Below are positions 34,438 through 43,600 of a stretch of DNA of 45,100 nt, one piece after another; within the stretch, counting starts at the first letter, position 1; each line of letters starts with the position of its first letter. The notes under the pieces are model-generated. The model made no database searches. It saw only the letters and a program-made list of their open reading frames with translations, and was not told where the DNA came from. Made by a program: the position numbers and the translations under genes. Source of the DNA: Lachnospiraceae bacterium (GTDB lineage Bacteria > Bacillota > Clostridia > Lachnospirales > Lachnospiraceae); assembly GCA_017424235.1 (NCBI GenBank), contig JAFPAQ010000129.1:1-45100 (forward strand). The letters run 5' to 3'.

Positions 34438-36108
34438 TTGACAATAAAGACTGACAAAATAAGCGTCGAACAAATTTGCGCAATTATTGATGAAATGTAT
34501 CATTGTATGGATGATTATCTCTATGTATACGATATCATAAATGATTTCTATTACATATCACCAAATGCTGCTGAACGCTTTGATATGCCTTCAAATAATT
34601 TTAATAATGTTTTGGAAGCTCATCATCGTTTTGTTTTCCCTGATGATATGCCTGTATTACAAAAGGATCTTGACAAAATTGTGTCAGGTGAATGCAAAAG
34701 CCATAATCTGCAGTACAGATGGATGTCCAAAGACCATAAACCAATATGGATAAACTGTCGCGGAACTGTTTCATATGAAGGAGACAGACCTGCATTTATG
34801 GTCGGATGCATAAATGAAATCGGAAAAACCCAAAAGGCTGATAATATAAGCGGCTTACTCGGACTTGCAAGTCTGCAGCAGTTTTTGGAAACTTACAAAG
34901 ATGCACTGCCAAAGGGTTTTGTTATACGCTTAGGACTTGATGATTTCAAGGAAATTAATGAAAAGCTTGGTTCAGACTATGGGGATATGCTCCTTAGAGA
35001 AACAGCCAAATATATTGGAGACTGTCTCCTGGAAAATCAGAAGCTATACCGTGCTGTATCTGATGAATTTATTATAATAGATTTTGACGGAAACTCTACT
35101 GAACAAGCCGTTGAAGAATATAAATCCATACGCCATGCAATAGACTCATTTGTAGAAGCCAATCACTATGAAGCAGTATTTACCATATCGGGAGGAATAC
35201 TTGAAGCTGAAGACTGTATAGCAAATAATTTTACAGATATTATGAAATTCTCCGAATTCGCATTGAACGAAGCAAAGCGTCGTGGCAAGAACTGTTGTTA
35301 TATCTTCACTCATAAGGATTATGATAAATTTTTGAGGAAACGTCATCTCACACAGCTTTTAAGACGTTCAGTCACACGAGATTTTGAAGGCTTTGAGGCA
35401 TATCTTCAGCCACTGTTCGCAACTTCGTCAAATGAACTGTATGGAGCCGAAGCACTTATGCGATTTAGAACTGATGAGTACGGAATGGTATCTCCTGCAG
35501 AATTTATTCCGGTGTTGGAGGAAACAGGTCTGATAATGCCTGTGGGAAAATGGATGCTACACAAATCTCTTGAATTGTGTAATACAATCCATAAATACAT
35601 ACCTAACTTTAGAATCAGTATAAACATATCATATATACAGGTGCTAAAAAGCAGCATCATCAGTGATATATTATCGGCAGTGGATGAACATTCCATCTCT
35701 CCATCAACAGTCATAATTGAGTTAACCGAGAGCGGACTTGTAACTGCTGACTCACGTATAGACAAATTGTGGTCACGAATGAAGGAGGAAGGCATAAGAC
35801 TTGCTCTTGATGATTTTGGTACAGGCTATTCAAACTTCAACTATCTCAAGGATCTTAAGCCTGATATAATCAAAATTGACCGTTCCTTTACGATGAAAGC
35901 GATAGAGAATCCTTACGAATTTAACCTTTTATCACTTATTGCAAACATGGCTCACAACATGGAGCTTAAGGTGTGTATCGAAGGAATTGAAAATCTTGAA
36001 GAGCTTGATAAGATAAAAAATATTTCACCTGATTACTGTCAGGGATACTATTTTGGAAGACCCTGTCCATTTAATGAATTTATGGAGACCTATATACAGT
36101 CAAAATAG
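34438..36108 (+). CDS. PAS-GGDEF-EAL protein, probable c-di-GMP phosphodiesterase
   Basis: A soluble 556-residue protein. A PAS-like sensor is at about 20-125 (YLYVYDIINDFYYISPNAAERF to KPIWINCRGTVSYEGDRPAFMVG). The GGDEF fold at 130-290 has SDEF (208-211), so both glycines are lost and cyclase activity is unlikely. The EAL domain (305-550) is intact: GAEALMRF (Glu338-Leu340), VIIELTESG, LDDFGTGYSNFNYL, IIKIDRSF, CIEGIENLEEL and GYYFGRPCP. The start is TTG, fixed by GGGGGGGAG 5 bases upstream. Its layout matches the 29772-31466 protein but the N-terminal sensors differ. Confidence 0.9.
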   Translation: MTIKTDKISVEQICAIIDEMYHCMDDYLYVYDIINDFYYISPNAAERFDMPSNNFNNVLEAHHRFVFPDDMPVLQKDLDKIVSGECKSHNLQYRWMSKDHKPIWINCRGTVSYEGDRPAFMVGCINEIGKTQKADNISGLLGLASLQQFLETYKDALPKGFVIRLGLDDFKEINEKLGSDYGDMLLRETAKYIGDCLLENQKLYRAVSDEFIIIDFDGNSTEQAVEEYKSIRHAIDSFVEANHYEAVFTISGGILEAEDCIANNFTDIMKFSEFALNEAKRRGKNCCYIFTHKDYDKFLRKRHLTQLLRRSVTRDFEGFEAYLQPLFATSSNELYGAEALMRFRTDEYGMVSPAEFIPVLEETGLIMPVGKWMLHKSLELCNTIHKYIPNFRISINISYIQVLKSSIISDILSAVDEHSISPSTVIIELTESGLVTADSRIDKLWSRMKEEGIRLALDDFGTGYSNFNYLKDLKPDIIKIDRSFTMKAIENPYEFNLLSLIANMAHNMELKVCIEGIENLEELDKIKNISPDYCQGYYFGRPCPFNEFMETYIQSK

Positions 36109-36137
36109 AATAAAATAATATAATATAATATAGTATC

Positions 36138-36173
36138 AAAAAAGATGTCCGTACTTTATCGGACATCTTTTTT
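36138..36173. terminator. Bidirectional intrinsic terminator
   Basis: Fourteen-base perfect stem AAAAAAGATGTCCG / CGGACATCTTTTTT with an 8-base loop, between the convergent GGDEF-EAL and MCP genes. Confidence 0.92.
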
Positions 36174-36224
36174 GTGTAAATTTATTATTAAACTTTTTAC
36201 AAAATGGCTTTTGACACCCTAATC

Positions 36225-37607
36225 CTAATAGACAAACTTTTTAGACTCAGTGTTAAGCATCTCTGCAACTGCAAGCAGATTCTGACCCATACCTGTAATA
36301 TCTGAAATAGCTCCCGCCTGAGTATCAACTGATGCCATTGCTTCATTACAGCAGGCTGCATTTTCTTCTGATATTGATGAAAGACCTTCTATCATATTTA
36401 CGATAGTATTCTTGCTCTCCATCATATTGTTACTTGAGTCAAAAATAGTACTTACACTTGCCTGCACGCTTTCAAGACAGTTCTCAATCTCAATAAATTT
36501 GGACTGGGTGTCCTCAACACTCTGTGCCTGCTGCTCAAATATCTTCTCCATATCTATCATATTGTCAGTAGCCTCTGAGGTCTTATCCAGAAGTTCTTTT
36601 ATTATTTCACCTATCTCATTGGTAAGTGCATTAGTCTCCTCGGCAAGACTGCGAATCTCTTCGGCAACAACTGCAAATCCTTTTCCAAGCTCTCCCGCCC
36701 TTGCAGCCTCAATTGCTGCATTTAATGACAGCAGGTTAGTCTGGTCAGCTATATCATTGATCTTCTTACTTGTAATGTCAATCTTTTGTGCCTGAACATT
36801 ATTCTGCTCCATTGCCTCCTTAACACTGGCAATACTCTGTTTACTTCTCTCCGTCTTTGCAATAAGATCCTTAATCGCTACAAGTCCATCATTTTTAACC
36901 TTGTCCATTCGATCCGCATTGTCGTGCAGGTTGTTAACATCACTAAGATTACGCACAATGAGATTATCCAGATTTGAAACCTCCATTGCACCCCTAGTGG
37001 TTTCCTCTGCCTGAGAAAATGCACCCTTGTTCACTTCCTCCATGGTTCTTGCAATCTCATCCGATGACTGCTTAACAGACATAAGTTTATTTGAGAGCTC
37101 TGAAACATCAGCATTAAGTGTTACGGAAGACTGATCTATCTTTTCTACAATAAGCTTAAGATTATCATGCATAAGAGTAATGTTTCGGCAGATACTTCCG
37201 ACCTCATCAATTCTCTTATTCATTGCTCTTACCTGTTCAATCTCACCCTCAGTAAGATCATATCGTGCAACTCGATGGATTTCCCTTGCGCAAATCTTAA
37301 GTGGATTGATAACCATTTTATAGATTACACTTGTAACAATTACCAATGTTACGACACCCGAAATCACATTTAGTATGGAAATTTTAATAACTGTACCCGC
37401 CACATGGGGTCTTACCTCTGCCAAAGTAATGCCTGCTACCCTTGCTATATCTTTTTCCCATACTCTGCATGCAAAAGCACTCGGTCCGGTAAATGCAATC
37501 AATAAAACGATAAACATAAAAATAACAAGATTCACTATGACAGATTTCTTTTTGTATTTTTCAACCTTCTGTTCAATTTTTTCAAATACCTGCTCTTTAT
37601 TGTCCAT
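36225..37607 (-). CDS. Methyl-accepting chemotaxis protein
   Basis: A 460-residue membrane chemoreceptor. TM1 at about 23-43 ([17 protein letters not shown]), a short outside segment of only about 45 residues, TM2 at about 86-110 ([21 protein letters not shown]), then HAMP and a long coiled-coil. The signalling tip is intact: [20 protein letters not shown] followed by [19 protein letters not shown]. The small extracellular part leaves little room for a ligand-binding domain; it may sense through the membrane or HAMP. It works with CheA/CheW encoded elsewhere and possibly the CheY at 18480. Confidence 0.95.
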   Translation of the reverse strand: MDNKEQVFEKIEQKVEKYKKKSVIVNLVIFMFIVLLIAFTGPSAFACRVWEKDIARVAGITLAEVRPHVAGTVIKISILNVISGVVTLVIVTSVIYKMVINPLKICAREIHRVARYDLTEGEIEQVRAMNKRIDEVGSICRNITLMHDNLKLIVEKIDQSSVTLNADVSELSNKLMSVKQSSDEIARTMEEVNKGAFSQAEETTRGAMEVSNLDNLIVRNLSDVNNLHDNADRMDKVKNDGLVAIKDLIAKTERSKQSIASVKEAMEQNNVQAQKIDITSKKINDIADQTNLLSLNAAIEAARAGELGKGFAVVAEEIRSLAEETNALTNEIGEIIKELLDKTSEATDNMIDMEKIFEQQAQSVEDTQSKFIEIENCLESVQASVSTIFDSSNNMMESKNTIVNMIEGLSSISEENAACCNEAMASVDTQAGAISDITGMGQNLLAVAEMLNTESKKFVY

Positions 37608-37644
37608 TTCGTCCCTCCATATACAAAAAATTTATATAATACAA

Positions 37645-37673
37645 ATTATACAATAGATTTGCGATTTTTTCAA
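37645..37673 (-). promoter_or_regulatory. Sigma-A promoter of the MCP gene
   Basis: On the minus strand TTGAAA (37668-37673) and TATAAT (37645-37650) are exactly 17 bases apart. It is a housekeeping-type promoter; no SigD (TAAA/GCCGATAA) motility promoter is seen. Confidence 0.8.
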
Positions 37674-37712
37674 TATTTTCAGTTATTTAAATTGAATTCA
37701 CATTAAATAGTG

Positions 37713-39077
37713 TTAATTCTCTTTTAATCTTTTATGTGCAACTATGGCAAAACATACAGCATGAACAGACAAAGTGATTATCCAGGAAATAGGATATGAC
37801 AGATATACTGTATTCAAGGTATGATATTCAGGTATCTGAAATACTGTGGAAAGCCACAAAAGCCTGAGTCCACAGGCACCTATAAGTGAAACAATCATAG
37901 GCATTATCGCATAGCCTATTCCTCTTAATGCGCCTACAAATACCTCCATTATTCCACAGAGACAATATATTGAACATATAACTCTCAAACGCCCCATTCC
38001 TGCATCTATAACCTCAGGGTTTGAGGAATAAAAGCCCAAAAGCTGTCTTCCAAAAAATACGATGGTATTTCCCATTATCAGACCGGTCATTATTACAAAA
38101 AGCTGACCTGCAAAAAGTATTTTGTAAATACGTTTATACTGTCTTGCACCATAATTCTGGCTTGTAAAGGATATAGTTGCCTGATAAAACGAATTCATTG
38201 CCATATATACAAAGCCTTCAATATTGGCACCTGCCGAATTGCCTGCTACTTCTACTGCACCAAAACCATTGATTGAAGACTGAATGACTACATTTGACAA
38301 TGAAAAAACAGTTCCCTGAAGTCCTGCCGGCAAACCAATCCTCAATATCTTAAGAAGCTTAGCTTTGGTAATCACAAGCTTTTTAATGTCAAGTCTGATT
38401 CCACCATCCTCATGCAAAAGACAGTTTATTATCATAACTGCCGATACCGTCTGAGAAATTGCGGTAGCGGCACCTACACCTGCAACTCCCATGTTAAAAA
38501 CTATTACAAATACCAGGTTGAGGCATACATTTATAAAACCGGCAAACATAAGGTAATAAAGTGGTCGTTGCGTATCTCCTACTGCCCTTAATATAGCACT
38601 TCCAAAGTTGTAAACCATTGTTGAAGTCATACCCAAAAAATACACCCTGAGATACAGTACAGCCAGGTCAAGTACCTCCTTTGGTGCCTGCATAAGCTGA
38701 AGTATAGGCTTTGCAACCACTATGCCTAATATTGTCAGAAAAATACCACTTATAATACTGAGCATTACCGATGTATGTATGGTTTCCTCAAGATCTTTAT
38801 ATTTTTTTCCACCAAAATACTGTGCTGTCAAAACATTGGTTCCAATAGACATACCGATAAATAAATTTGTTATCAGATTGATAATAGGACCATTTGACCC
38901 GACTGCTGCCAGTGCATTATCACCGGCATAACGTCCAACAACTACTACATCTGCTGCATTGAACAAAAGCTGCAGCATACTTGAACACATAAGTGGTATT
39001 GCAAAAATAAGCATCTTCCTAAAAACAGAGCCATTGCACATATCCACCTTATGCGATTTTCGCTCTACTTTATTCAT
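37713..39077 (-). CDS. MATE-family efflux transporter
   Basis: A 454-residue, twelve-helix antiporter of the MATE/NorM-DinF type, exporting drugs or metabolites in exchange for Na+ or H+. Typical motifs: FAIPLMCSSMLQLLFNAADVVVVG at the N-terminus, VGSNGPIINLI, GVAGVGAATAISQTVSA, and GLPAGLQGTVFSLSNVVIQSSI starting the second half. Start at ATG 39077 with AGGGTG 6 bases upstream; a GTG three codons earlier lies inside that site. It follows the rRNA methyltransferase by 46 bases. Substrate cannot be predicted. Confidence 0.93.
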   Translation of the reverse strand: MNKVERKSHKVDMCNGSVFRKMLIFAIPLMCSSMLQLLFNAADVVVVGRYAGDNALAAVGSNGPIINLITNLFIGMSIGTNVLTAQYFGGKKYKDLEETIHTSVMLSIISGIFLTILGIVVAKPILQLMQAPKEVLDLAVLYLRVYFLGMTSTMVYNFGSAILRAVGDTQRPLYYLMFAGFINVCLNLVFVIVFNMGVAGVGAATAISQTVSAVMIINCLLHEDGGIRLDIKKLVITKAKLLKILRIGLPAGLQGTVFSLSNVVIQSSINGFGAVEVAGNSAGANIEGFVYMAMNSFYQATISFTSQNYGARQYKRIYKILFAGQLFVIMTGLIMGNTIVFFGRQLLGFYSSNPEVIDAGMGRLRVICSIYCLCGIMEVFVGALRGIGYAIMPMIVSLIGACGLRLLWLSTVFQIPEYHTLNTVYLSYPISWIITLSVHAVCFAIVAHKRLKEN

Positions 39078-39123
39078 TTTAATCACCCTATTTTCTTCAA
39101 ATTCTGCAAATCAGTCTTCAAAT

Positions 39124-40533
39124 CTACTTTCTAAGCCCCTTGGGATAATGATTCTTCATTATCTGTCCGGCAAGCTTGCCCCAGCCAATACTGTATCCTC
39201 TGTAGGTCATGAGATACCATCCTTTTTCACCCTCATGATTAAGAGTCATACCATTAAGATATGCATTGGCCATATTGTCATTATCCTCAGTGTACAACTC
39301 CATCGTATGTTTGACCTGATCAGGCTTCAGTGCAAGTGCAAGTGCATGCGACGGCTCAAAACGATTCTTCTTGAGTGTACCCAGATGCAGTCCGGGTCTA
39401 AGCACCTTCATGCCCTTTACGGAAGGCATACCCGCCGGCATCAGATACAGCTGATCCCCAAACTTTAAAAGTCTGTCCCTGATACCACAGAGCACATCGT
39501 CATTTAAGGTAGCTTTAACAAATTCATCAAAATCAGACAAATTTTTCTGCTCCTTTGCTGACAAGCCCTGTTCAAGACCATTCTTTACAAAGCCCTGATA
39601 TCCTTCTATAACCTCACCCTTTTTGCGAAGTACTGCAAGATAATGTCCTTCTCCATCAAGCCTATGTGGAAAAAGCCTTATTGTAGACTCAATATTCTCA
39701 GGAGCCTCAACATCCTTGCACCAATCGGCAACCCCTGTTGACATTCCATCATATAAAGGTATCTTCTCAATCTCATAGTCGGGGTGTCTTTTGATAAATC
39801 TGGCAATACTGCCTTCATTTTCATCAGGGGCAAAGGTACAGGTCGAATAGACGAGCCTGCCACCTTCCCTGAGCATTATATCTGCGCAGTCAAGAATCTC
39901 ATCCTGTCTGTCCGCACAGAGCCGTACATTCTCAGGACTCCACTCCTCAACCGCCTCCTCATTCTTTCTGAACATCCCTTCACCGGAGCAGGGCGCATCC
40001 ACCAGTATCCTGTCAAAATAGCCCTCAAAAAGCTCTGCCAGATGTTTTGGTGTTTCATTAGTTACAACAGCATTTGTGATACCCATTCTCTCAACATTTT
40101 CAGAAAGAATCTTTGCCCGCTGCGGATGAATCTCATTACATACCAGGATACCCTTATTCTGTAGATAAGAAGCAATCTGTGTAGTTTTTCCACCGGGTGC
40201 TGCACAAAGGTCCAGTATCTTTTCACCGGGCTCTGCTCCTATATAAGCTGCCGGTGCCATTGCACTGGGTTCCTGTATATAATACAATCCCGCCTCATGC
40301 ATAGGATGCCTGCCCGGCTGATCCTCTTCTGAGTAATAAAATCCGTTTTTTTCCCAGGCAACCGGCTTTAAAGAAAACAAGCCATATTCCAAAAACTGCT
40401 CAGTGCTGCCCTTTAGCTCATTTACCCTTAGTGAACGGAAATTTTCTTTTTCGTAACTATGTAGGAAAGCAGGATACGCTTCCTTAAGCATATCCTGCAT
40501 TCTGATTTCAAATTCCTGTGGTAATTTTATCAT
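39124..40533 (-). CDS. RsmB/NOP-family rRNA m5C methyltransferase (RsmF-like)
   Basis: S-adenosylmethionine-dependent enzyme that methylates cytosine C5 in 16S rRNA. 469 residues: N-terminal domain, then the Rossmann core with LDLCAAPGGKTTQIA (motif I), ILVDAPCSGEGMFRKNEEAV (motif IV, with the release Cys) and LVYSTCTFAPDENEG (motif VI, catalytic Cys in TC). The C-terminal 170 residues match the RsmF-type RNA-binding extension (GKLAGQIMKNHYPKGLRK at the end). It is 15 bases from argC on the same strand. Target site assignment would need comparison with RsmF and YebU. Confidence 0.92.
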   Translation of the reverse strand: MIKLPQEFEIRMQDMLKEAYPAFLHSYEKENFRSLRVNELKGSTEQFLEYGLFSLKPVAWEKNGFYYSEEDQPGRHPMHEAGLYYIQEPSAMAPAAYIGAEPGEKILDLCAAPGGKTTQIASYLQNKGILVCNEIHPQRAKILSENVERMGITNAVVTNETPKHLAELFEGYFDRILVDAPCSGEGMFRKNEEAVEEWSPENVRLCADRQDEILDCADIMLREGGRLVYSTCTFAPDENEGSIARFIKRHPDYEIEKIPLYDGMSTGVADWCKDVEAPENIESTIRLFPHRLDGEGHYLAVLRKKGEVIEGYQGFVKNGLEQGLSAKEQKNLSDFDEFVKATLNDDVLCGIRDRLLKFGDQLYLMPAGMPSVKGMKVLRPGLHLGTLKKNRFEPSHALALALKPDQVKHTMELYTEDNDNMANAYLNGMTLNHEGEKGWYLMTYRGYSIGWGKLAGQIMKNHYPKGLRK

Positions 40534-40548
40534 AAAAGTCCTCTTTTT

Positions 40549-41493
40549 TTACAATACTAAACCTTTATTTTCATCACATCCCATAACGATATTGAGACAC
40601 TGAACTGCTGCTCCTGATGCACCCTTTCCAAGATTGTCAAAACGAGTGGCAACAACAACTCTGTCCTCATTACCGGTTACATATATCTCAATGCCATCCC
40701 AGCCTGAACATCCGTCAGAGAAAATAACTCCGCCAGCCTCTACATCAGCGCCAAAAGGCATAACCTTGATAAACTGTTCCCCCTTATAATATTCTGCAAA
40801 GAAATCTCTGATTTCTTCAGGAGTCATCTTCTTTGCAAGCATATCTGTATATAATGGAAGCTCTACTACCATACCACTGTAATAATCAGTTGTCATAGGT
40901 GCAAACAAAGGCATTCTGTCAAGACCGGTTATCTTCTGCATTTCCTTAAGGTGCTTATGAGTCTGTCCCCATGCATACATTCTGGCTGCACCATACTTCT
41001 TGTCACGCTCAGGATTTTCATACTCAGCGATAAGCTTCTTGCCTCCTCCGCTGTAACCGGATACTGCAAATACAGAAACCGGATAATCCTTAGGAAGGAT
41101 ACCACCTGCAACTAATGGATATGCACTTGTGATAAATCCTGTTGCATAGCAGCCCGGCACTGCAATTCTCTTGCCCTTCTTAATCTTGTCCCTATGCTCC
41201 TTAGAAAGCTCAGGATATCCGTATGCCCAGCCTTCCTCTGTTCTGTGAGCTGTAGAAGTATCTATGATAACTACATTTTCATTCTCTACCATCGCAACAG
41301 CTTCTCTTGCAGCAGCATCAGGAAGACACAAGAAAGTAATATCCGATGCATTTATATATTTTTTGATTTCATCAGGATCTTTTCTAAGTTCACTTGGAAT
41401 CTTTAAAATCTCAATATCATCTCTGCCCTCAAAACGCTCAAAAATACGTAAGCCGGTTGTACCTTCGCTACCATCAATAAATATCTTCTTCAT
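40549..41493 (-). CDS. argC: N-acetyl-gamma-glutamyl-phosphate reductase, short type
   Basis: NADPH-dependent reduction of N-acetylglutamyl phosphate to the semialdehyde in arginine synthesis. 314 residues, the short type 2 form. FIDGSEGTTGLRIFERF is the nucleotide-binding start, VPGCYATGF carries catalytic Cys115, SGYSGGGKKLI and AWGQTHKHLKEM complete the active site. Ribosome binding site GAGGAGG lies 6 bases before the ATG. No other arg genes are nearby, which is unusual as argC usually leads argJBD. A stand-alone locus or an operon starting here is possible; no arginine-box is obvious. Confidence 0.94.
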   Translation of the reverse strand: MKKIFIDGSEGTTGLRIFERFEGRDDIEILKIPSELRKDPDEIKKYINASDITFLCLPDAAAREAVAMVENENVVIIDTSTAHRTEEGWAYGYPELSKEHRDKIKKGKRIAVPGCYATGFITSAYPLVAGGILPKDYPVSVFAVSGYSGGGKKLIAEYENPERDKKYGAARMYAWGQTHKHLKEMQKITGLDRMPLFAPMTTDYYSGMVVELPLYTDMLAKKMTPEEIRDFFAEYYKGEQFIKVMPFGADVEAGGVIFSDGCSGWDGIEIYVTGNEDRVVVATRFDNLGKGASGAAVQCLNIVMGCDENKGLVL

Positions 41494-41627
41494 TTGTTTC
41501 CTCCTCGATCACTAAATAAATATCATTATAAACCATATTTTTTCAAAATTCCATTATAAGTTACATATCGGGCAAATTTTTATAATAAGACCATTCTGGA
41601 ATTCATTAAAGAACAGCAAAGAATTCT

Positions 41628-43304
41628 TCACCCAATCAGCACTTCTTTTCCCTTGAATGCAAAACCATACTTACGGATATGCTCAGGCGATATTCCCTCT
41701 GCAATCAGTTCGTCCACATACTTCTTCTCATCAATCTGGGCAAGAGCCGCCTTTACCGTATCCTCCAGACATTTTTCACGGCGCGGATTGTAAACCTTAA
41801 ATTCCAGCAATATCGCATCATCCTGCGTTTGATCTTTTGGTTTCAGCATCACATCATATCTGCCAAAGCCACTCTCACGATTTGACTTTATCACATATCG
41901 CCCATCCAGATCTACCATGAGCCCAAGCACGAAGCCATGATAGAAACGCTCAGGTTCCTTTCCTGAAGGTTTATTATCCACATCAAAGGAGCTGAATGTA
42001 TATGCTGACACACGATTCATATACTCATTCATTGCATCAATATCATCCATAAGAAGAGCCTTTATAAAGTCATTATAATCTGCCTTTGACTTGCCGCCAA
42101 ACCACCCGCTAATCATTCCTTCAAACATTCTGTGAACTTCATAGTTTGTGATCACAAGCTCATAGCGGGATATTTTATCTTTGACATCCGTCACTTTGAG
42201 GTAGCCGCTCGCAAGCATCAGACTCCATATCGCATCCTGATTGTCATCCAACTGACTATATACGATCTGTTCATCAATCGTAGTTATAAGTTTGCCTCCA
42301 TTCATCAGATTTTCAAACTCTTTCTTGATCTCTCGGTTTCCTTCACGGATGAGTTTACCCACAAGACTATTGGAACTCGTGTTTGCCCAATATGTTCTAA
42401 GTTTTCCTGTATCAAGATAATTCAATATAGACCAAGGATTATAGATATCTTTAGTATCTCCAAAGATAAAACCATCATACCAGTGCTTTACTTCTTCCTT
42501 CTGTCCTCCCAAACCATATTCATCTAATGATTCATACACTTCGCCCTGTGTAAATCCAAATGCTTCTGCATATTCGTCAGATGTAGTGGTAACGACCTTC
42601 AGATTATTCAAATCCGAAAAAATACTCTCTTTGCTGACTCTTGTGATTCCTGTCATCATACCGCGCTCCAGCCACGGATTTGTCTTGAAGGTCGCATTAA
42701 AAAGGCTCCGCGTAAAGGCAACAAGCTCCTCCCAATATCCATCCACGTAAGCCTCCTGCATCGGCGTATCATACTCATCCAAAAGAATGATGACCTTTTT
42801 GCCATAATACCTGTAAAGCATATCCGACAGGTGATACAGAGCAAGCGTTGCTTCCGTATCTCCCATATCTGTCGAAATCTTATCAAATTTCTGAACGTCC
42901 AAGGTTGTGAGCCTGTCACTGTCTCTGATAAAATAAAATTCGTTATACAAATCCGTTATGAGCTGGCAAATCTTTTTCCGCGCAAGATCAAAGTTTTTTT
43001 CTTTGATCGGGGCAAAGGAGAGACTAAGCACAGGAAATGTTCCCTGCAATTTGTGGTATTTCTCATCTTTCCATATGGAAAGGCCGGAAAATATCTCTCC
43101 ACCTTTTGCATATTTTAAAGAAAAAAAACGTTCCAGCATATTGATGTTCAGTGTTTTGCCGAAGCGGCGTGGACGCGTGATCAGTGTTACACTGTCTCCG
43201 CTCTCCCACCATTCCTTAATGAAATCTGTTTTATCAATATAAAAATAATCATTTCGAATAAGATCTTCAAAATTCTGAATCCCGATTCCTATTGTCCTTG
43301 CCAT
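41628..43304 (-). CDS. AAA-ATPase-like protein with PD-(D/E)XK nuclease-like C-terminus
   Basis: About 558 residues of the AAA-ATPase_like/PDDEXK_9 family (PF09820 plus PF08011). Walker A is RPRRFGKTL and Walker B KVIILLDEYDTP; the FYIDKTDFIKEWW segment before Walker A is a family hallmark. The C-terminal nuclease-like fold shows GRYDVML and ILLEFKV, the D...ExK pattern. Function is unknown; multi-copy in gut bacteria and suspected of mobile or defence roles. The start is between ATG 43304 and TTG 43307 (GAGG spacing 12 or 9). GC is noticeably higher and codons less AT-biased than neighbouring genes, which hints at transfer. Confidence 0.88.
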   Translation of the reverse strand: MARTIGIGIQNFEDLIRNDYFYIDKTDFIKEWWESGDSVTLITRPRRFGKTLNINMLERFFSLKYAKGGEIFSGLSIWKDEKYHKLQGTFPVLSLSFAPIKEKNFDLARKKICQLITDLYNEFYFIRDSDRLTTLDVQKFDKISTDMGDTEATLALYHLSDMLYRYYGKKVIILLDEYDTPMQEAYVDGYWEELVAFTRSLFNATFKTNPWLERGMMTGITRVSKESIFSDLNNLKVVTTTSDEYAEAFGFTQGEVYESLDEYGLGGQKEEVKHWYDGFIFGDTKDIYNPWSILNYLDTGKLRTYWANTSSNSLVGKLIREGNREIKKEFENLMNGGKLITTIDEQIVYSQLDDNQDAIWSLMLASGYLKVTDVKDKISRYELVITNYEVHRMFEGMISGWFGGKSKADYNDFIKALLMDDIDAMNEYMNRVSAYTFSSFDVDNKPSGKEPERFYHGFVLGLMVDLDGRYVIKSNRESGFGRYDVMLKPKDQTQDDAILLEFKVYNPRREKCLEDTVKAALAQIDEKKYVDELIAEGISPEHIRKYGFAFKGKEVLIG

Positions 43305-43329
43305 CAACTCACCATACCTCTCAGAGCAT

Positions 43330-43540
43330 CATAAAACCGCTATACTAATATTATCAGTATAACGGTTTTATGACGGAAATACAATTCTATTGTTGAACTA
43401 CATCTCACGGAATTTTGGGGTCGTTACTGTTCACTCCGTTCCAGTAACAAGTAAAAATCCATGCAAAATCACCTTCGGTGATGGATTTTTACCTGACTGC
43501 TATACGTTTTCTCACGGACTTAGCAGTAAATGCTAAGTCC
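43330..43540. repeat. Cluster of four inverted repeats between the two ATPase genes
   Basis: Hairpins in order: CATAAAACCG..CGGTTTTATG (43330-43372, with inner TATACT/AGTATA and one mismatch), GTTACTG/CAGTAAC (43423-43448), GTAAAAATCCAT/ATGGATTTTTAC (43451-43492, with an inner ATCACC/GGTGAT arm), and GGACTTAGCA/TGCTAAGTCC (43516-43540). None has a convincing U-tract on the gene strand. The region from 43305 to 43600 holds no coding frame. Confidence 0.7.
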
Positions 43541-43600
43541 TGTCTGAACTGTAACTTGGGGGCTGACACTTTCCGTTCTTATTTATGGCATTTCTCCGGT

